From positions 64,501-128,500 of the forward strand of contig NZ_LT574837.1 in NCBI RefSeq assembly GCF_900086725.1: a stretch of DNA of 64,000 bases. Direction: 5' to 3'. Of this stretch, positions 60,934-64,000 are shown one piece after another. The notes beneath the pieces are model-generated. The model was not told where the DNA came from, made no database searches, and saw only the letters and a list, made by a program, of their open reading frames with translations. This stretch comes from Bariatricus massiliensis (GTDB lineage Bacteria > Bacillota > Clostridia > Lachnospirales > Lachnospiraceae). Each line of letters opens with the position of its first letter. Positions within the stretch are counted from its first letter, which is position 1. A program made the translations under genes and the position numbers.

Positions 60934-61817
60934 TATTTGGTGCCGTTCAATTGTTCAAATATATCTCTGTAATCTTCTTTAAAGATACTTCCCTTGCGGA
61001 AAATAAACATAATGTTATGAGAATAATTCCAATCGGACAAGGCAATCCGGCGGAGCTTATGCCTCTTTATCTCTTCCGCCACCGCAGCCTCATACAAGAA
61101 CGTTATCCCGCATCCTTCAATGGCGAGCATCTTTATCACAGAAATATTCCCTATTTCTAGAACATTTTTGAAATCTTGGATACAAAGGCTTTGTTCCGCC
61201 AATATTTTTTCCAACACTTCCCTTGTCCCGGAACCTTCCTCGCGCACTATGAGCGTCTCGTCAAGCAGCTCCCTCATATCAGCGCCTCGATATCGTTCCG
61301 CCTTCTCGCCGATACATACCGGAAGATAATTCTCACTGCTAAAATGAATCGATTCATAATCTTCTTTCGGGAAATACCCTTCTACTACGGCAAAATCTAA
61401 TTCCCCGGAGTCTATCTTCTCTCTGAGCTCTTTGGTATTTCCCACATGCATGGATATCTTACTTTCCGGATGCAGCCTGTGGAATTCTACCAGCCTCTGG
61501 GGCAGAATATACTCGGCCACGGTAAGTGTGGCCCCAAAAAGATATTCTTTTTTCTTTTCTCCGGTTCTTTTCATTTTATTCTTGAGATGTATCTCATCAT
61601 GTTTAATACTGAGCGCCGCGCTTTTCAACATCTTGCCCGCCTCTGTAAGCTGGACTCTCCTTCCGTTCAATGAAAAAAGCTGTACTTGGTATTCATTTTC
61701 AAGATAGTGAATATGCTGGGATACAGCCGGCTGTGTAAGTCCCAGCTTTTGTGCCGCTTTGGTAAAGTTCATATATTCACATACCGCCAGAAATGTCTCC
61801 ATCCTAAAATCCTGCAT
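60933..61817 (-). CDS. LysR-family transcriptional regulator
   Basis: About 294 residues: N-terminal HTH MQDFRMETFLAVCEYMNFTKAAQKLGLTQPAVSQHIHYLENEYQVQLF and a periplasmic-binding-like effector domain (EYLFGATLTVAEYILPQRLVEFHRLHPES, VREEGSGTREVLEKIL). ATG 61817 follows AAAGGGGGTAAGAGT; the frame start at 61859 lacks a site. It is divergent from the yeiH-type gene by 166 bases, the usual arrangement in which LysR activates its neighbour. By family this is close to CysB/YeiE-like regulators; the effector is unknown. Confidence 0.87.
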   Translation of the reverse strand: MQDFRMETFLAVCEYMNFTKAAQKLGLTQPAVSQHIHYLENEYQVQLFSLNGRRVQLTEAGKMLKSAALSIKHDEIHLKNKMKRTGEKKKEYLFGATLTVAEYILPQRLVEFHRLHPESKISMHVGNTKELREKIDSGELDFAVVEGYFPKEDYESIHFSSENYLPVCIGEKAERYRGADMRELLDETLIVREEGSGTREVLEKILAEQSLCIQDFKNVLEIGNISVIKMLAIEGCGITFLYEAAVAEEIKRHKLRRIALSDWNYSHNIMFIFRKGSIFKEDYRDIFEQLNGTK

Positions 61818-61882
61818 ACTCTTACCCCCTTTTTCATTATTATAATATATTTTTATCATTAAATAAATATATATAATTTCTC

Positions 61883-61911
61883 TTGATTATATTTTTATGA
61901 TATTGTATACA
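61883..61911 (+). promoter_or_regulatory. probable promoter of the yeiH-type gene
   Basis: TTGATT (61883-61888), 17 bases and TATACA (61906-61911) lie in the AT-rich LysR/yeiH divergent gap 61818-61983. LysR boxes are likely in the same stretch but I cannot assign them safely. Confidence 0.5.
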
Positions 61912-61983
61912 AGAAAGTGTGCCTCTATGGCATAATCGATAGTGTTTACAAATGATTTATAAAGATGAGAAAGAGGGATTATT

Positions 61984-63012
61984 ATGAACTTTATTAAGAA
62001 AAATTGGAAAGGCATGCTCCTATGCCTTATCATCTCCGTACCATGCTGGCTGCTAGGCCAGAAATTTCCTATAATAGGCGGGCCGGTCTTCGCGATCATT
62101 GCCGGTATGGTCATCACATTGTTTTTGAAAGATAAAACCGCATTTCAAGACGGAATCACATTCACATCAAAAAAAGTGCTGCAGTACGCTGTCATTTTAC
62201 TCGGATTTGGTCTGAACTTGTCTGTCATTTTAGAGACAGGAAGACAGTCCCTGCCGATTATCATCGCCACAATCTCCACCTCGCTGATTATTTCCTATGT
62301 CCTGCACCGTGCAATGCACATACCGGGTAAAATCTCTACTCTGGTGGGCGTAGGCTCTTCCATCTGTGGCGGCTCTGCCATTGCGGCCACCGCGCCGGTC
62401 ATTGACGCCGACGATGAAGAGGTCGCTCAGGCTATCTCCGTTATCTTTTTCTTCAATGTTCTGGCCGCCTTATTATTCCCCGCCTTCGGGGCTCTGATTG
62501 GATTTTCCACAGGGAGCGGGGAGGCCTTCGGAATCTTTGCCGGAACTGCAGTAAATGATACTTCCTCCGTGACTGCGGCAGCTTCTACATGGGATTCGCT
62601 CTACCAGCTGGGCTCCGCCACACTGGACAAGGCAGTGACCGTCAAGCTGACACGTACATTGGCTATTATACCCATTACTTTAGTTTTGGCTTTTATCCGC
62701 ACGAAAAACGCAAAAGCCGACGGACAAAAAGTAGATTTCAAAAAGATTTTCCCTTTCTTTATCCTCTACTTTATCCTCGCCTCCGTCATAACGACCGTTG
62801 CGATTGAAGCCGGTGTTTCCCCGGACTTTTTTGCCCCGATCAAGACACTGAGCAAGTTCTTCATTGTATTAGCCATGAGCGCCATCGGCCTGAATACCAA
62901 TATCGTAAAATTGGTGAAGACCGGAGGAAAGCCAATCATCATGGGCTTGTGCTGCTGGATTGGCATCACCGGGGTAAGTCTCTTGATGCAGCGTCTGCTA
63001 GGTATCTGGTAA
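61984..63012 (+). CDS. yeiH: YeiH family (UPF0324) putative sulfate/sulfite exporter
   Basis: A 342-residue protein with about ten helices of the YeiH family: MLCLIISVPCWLLGQKFPIIGGPVFAIIAGMVI, KVLQYAVILLGFGLNLSVILETG, LVGVGSSICGGSAIAATAPVIDADDEEVAQAISVIFFFNVLAALLFPAFG and AGTAVNDTSSVTAAA. The family is thought to export sulfate or sulfite but direct evidence is thin. It is divergent from a LysR gene. AAAGAGGGATTATT precedes the ATG. The sulfur theme fits the rhodanese genes elsewhere in the window only loosely. Confidence 0.85.
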   Translation: MNFIKKNWKGMLLCLIISVPCWLLGQKFPIIGGPVFAIIAGMVITLFLKDKTAFQDGITFTSKKVLQYAVILLGFGLNLSVILETGRQSLPIIIATISTSLIISYVLHRAMHIPGKISTLVGVGSSICGGSAIAATAPVIDADDEEVAQAISVIFFFNVLAALLFPAFGALIGFSTGSGEAFGIFAGTAVNDTSSVTAAASTWDSLYQLGSATLDKAVTVKLTRTLAIIPITLVLAFIRTKNAKADGQKVDFKKIFPFFILYFILASVITTVAIEAGVSPDFFAPIKTLSKFFIVLAMSAIGLNTNIVKLVKTGGKPIIMGLCCWIGITGVSLLMQRLLGIW

Positions 63013-63021
63013 CGCCCGCTT

Positions 63022-63924
63022 CTATATGCCATCAATCCAGGTCGTCGCACCGACTTTCTCCACCGCGCGGGCTCCACACCAATTTGCGTATTTTGCGCAC
63101 TCCCGCAATTCTTTTCCACGAGAGAGGGCCAAAAGAAATCCTGCCACAAAGCTATCCCCAGCTCCGGTAGTATCCACACAGTTGACCCCCTTCTCGGCTG
63201 GAACCAGCGCTTCCTCGGTATTACTTTTTATGTAACACCCATCGGAACCACACTTGATAACAACGTGTTTGACTCCTGCTTCCAAAAAAGCCTGAGCTGA
63301 CTGCCGTATCTCTGTTTCACCTGTCACCAGCGCGGCTTCCTCCGCATTCGGGAACAAATAATCTACATAAGCCAGCGCAGGGGCGATATCAGCAAGTGTC
63401 TCCCCATTCTTACGTTTTGTCATGTCCGCACACACAATCATCCCCTGCTCCTTTGCTTTAGAGAAAAGAGACACCAACTGTTCTGTCTTAATCTTCGGAA
63501 ACACAAAGATACTGGCAAAACAGAGAATCTTTGCCTCTTTCGGAAACGGCATATGGATATCCGAGATTTGAAGTCTGCGCAGACTTCCTCTTGAGTTGGT
63601 GAGAAAGCTCCGCTCACCGTTTTTCTGTACAAGAACTACATTAATTCCAGTGGACAACCCACTTTTGAATTGCTCTCTTCCAATTATTACGCCCCGTTTT
63701 TCGCAGTAGTCCCGCAGCAATTCTCCTGCCATGTCATCTCCCACAACCGTCTCCAGCGAAACTTCAGCCCCAAGTCCCGCCAATACTACAGCTTCATTGA
63801 GCGCGTCTCCGCCCGGTGACATTTGAATATTGTCGGCCGGATACGAGCCACTTTGAAAGACTTCCCGCTCTACAGGCACTGCAAGAACATCCAAAATGGC
63901 CGCCCCTATAACAAGAATCCTCAT
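63022..63924 (-). CDS. PfkB-family carbohydrate kinase (ribokinase-like)
   Basis: A 300-residue sugar or nucleoside kinase: ILVIGAAILDVLAVPV, MSPGGDALNEAVVLAGLGAEVSLETVVGDDMAG, PNAEEAALVTGE and the catalytic VDTTGAGDSFVAGFLLAL with the base Asp and anion hole. ATG 63924 follows GAGGG at nine bases; a GTG six bases upstream overlaps the stop of the preceding gene. Substrate unknown. It converges with the yeiH-type gene and runs in one operon with the gene that enters from the right edge. Confidence 0.85.
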   Translation of the reverse strand: MRILVIGAAILDVLAVPVEREVFQSGSYPADNIQMSPGGDALNEAVVLAGLGAEVSLETVVGDDMAGELLRDYCEKRGVIIGREQFKSGLSTGINVVLVQKNGERSFLTNSRGSLRRLQISDIHMPFPKEAKILCFASIFVFPKIKTEQLVSLFSKAKEQGMIVCADMTKRKNGETLADIAPALAYVDYLFPNAEEAALVTGETEIRQSAQAFLEAGVKHVVIKCGSDGCYIKSNTEEALVPAEKGVNCVDTTGAGDSFVAGFLLALSRGKELRECAKYANWCGARAVEKVGATTWIDGI

Positions 63925-63929
63925 ATCCA

Positions 63930-64000
63930 CTATCCCTCTTTTTCACTATCCAGAACTAATTCTTTCAAATGCCCAAACAGACTCTTCAACAAGTCATCTA
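63930..64000 (-). CDS. C-terminal end of an unidentified protein (partial)
   Basis: The frame enters from the right edge and ends at TAG 63930-63932, reading DDLLKSLFGHLKELVLDSEK and two more residues, a charged helical tail. Its stop lies beside the PfkB start, so it belongs to the same operon. Too short to identify. Confidence 0.6.
   Translation of the reverse strand, partial: DDLLKSLFGHLKELVLDSEKEG

Overview
The window reads like the chromosome of an anaerobic gut-type Firmicute, most likely a Lachnospiraceae or related Clostridia species. The inference rests on gene content: an [FeFe] hydrogenase, glycine/betaine-reductase-type component B genes including a UGA-decoded selenoprotein, a BspA-like leucine-rich-repeat surface protein, DUF5058-type membrane proteins, strong AGGAGG ribosome binding sites and an AT-rich intergenic style. 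No database search was possible, so family names come from motif recognition. I saw no rRNA, tRNA, CRISPR array or insertion sequence. Most genes lie on the minus strand.

Layout. 0-4.1 kb: end of a polysaccharide export and glycosyltransferase operon (Wzm/Wzt-like ABC transporter and a two-domain GT2 enzyme). 4.2-9.4 kb: one very large LRR cell-surface protein with an internal duplication. 9.5-20.1 kb: a long minus-strand cluster built around an ArsS-type radical SAM enzyme. It also holds an AhpD-like partner, a fused transferase-1/transferase-2 protein, two TVP38-like membrane proteins, an Fe-S CCG-domain protein, a C_GCAxxG_C_C protein, a phosphotransferase-fold kinase, a GT2 enzyme and two secreted rhodanese lipoproteins; no ArsM-like methyltransferase is seen. 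20.3-27.3 kb: an RpiR-controlled sugar operon (binding protein, ABC ATPase, permease, class II aldolase, FGGY kinase). 27.7-28.3 kb: a TetR regulator. 28.3-34.5 kb: a palindromic element, a deleted ridA relic, an M19 dipeptidase, a DUF5058 membrane pair, a MarR regulator and two MalY/PatB-type C-S lyases, which could together take up and break down cysteine S-conjugates. 34.7 kb: a deoxyribosyltransferase relic. 35-36 kb: galM. 36.3-39.9 kb: a NuoF/GltD-like flavoprotein with an [FeFe] hydrogenase.

40.2-45.3 kb: two alpha/beta hydrolases, each followed by a small acidic protein that looks like a half-length hydrolase without the nucleophile serine, then a lactate-permease-type transporter. 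45.6-49.9 kb: a TetR regulator, a short Cys-containing GrdB-like protein, a GrdE-like protein and a full-length GrdB-like selenoprotein (in-frame UGA at 49595-49597). 50-53.2 kb: lipid and envelope genes (diacylglycerol-kinase family, glycerophosphodiesterase, PAP2, VanZ). 53.2-60.9 kb: an SfsA-MutY fusion, a DeoR regulator, a small membrane protein, then a threonate-type pathway (KdgT-like permease, DUF1537 kinase, PdxA-like dehydrogenase) and a divergent triosephosphate isomerase behind an array of CGTTT repeats. The kinase and pdxA genes are clearly richer in G+C than their flanks. 60.9-64 kb: a LysR regulator, a YeiH-type exporter, a PfkB kinase and the end of a further gene.

The most promising undescribed systems are the duplicated hydrolase/pseudo-hydrolase module (40.2-43.4 kb), the sulfurtransferase-rich ArsS cluster (9.5-20.1 kb) and the selenoprotein component B locus with its truncated Cys paralogue (46.2-49.9 kb).
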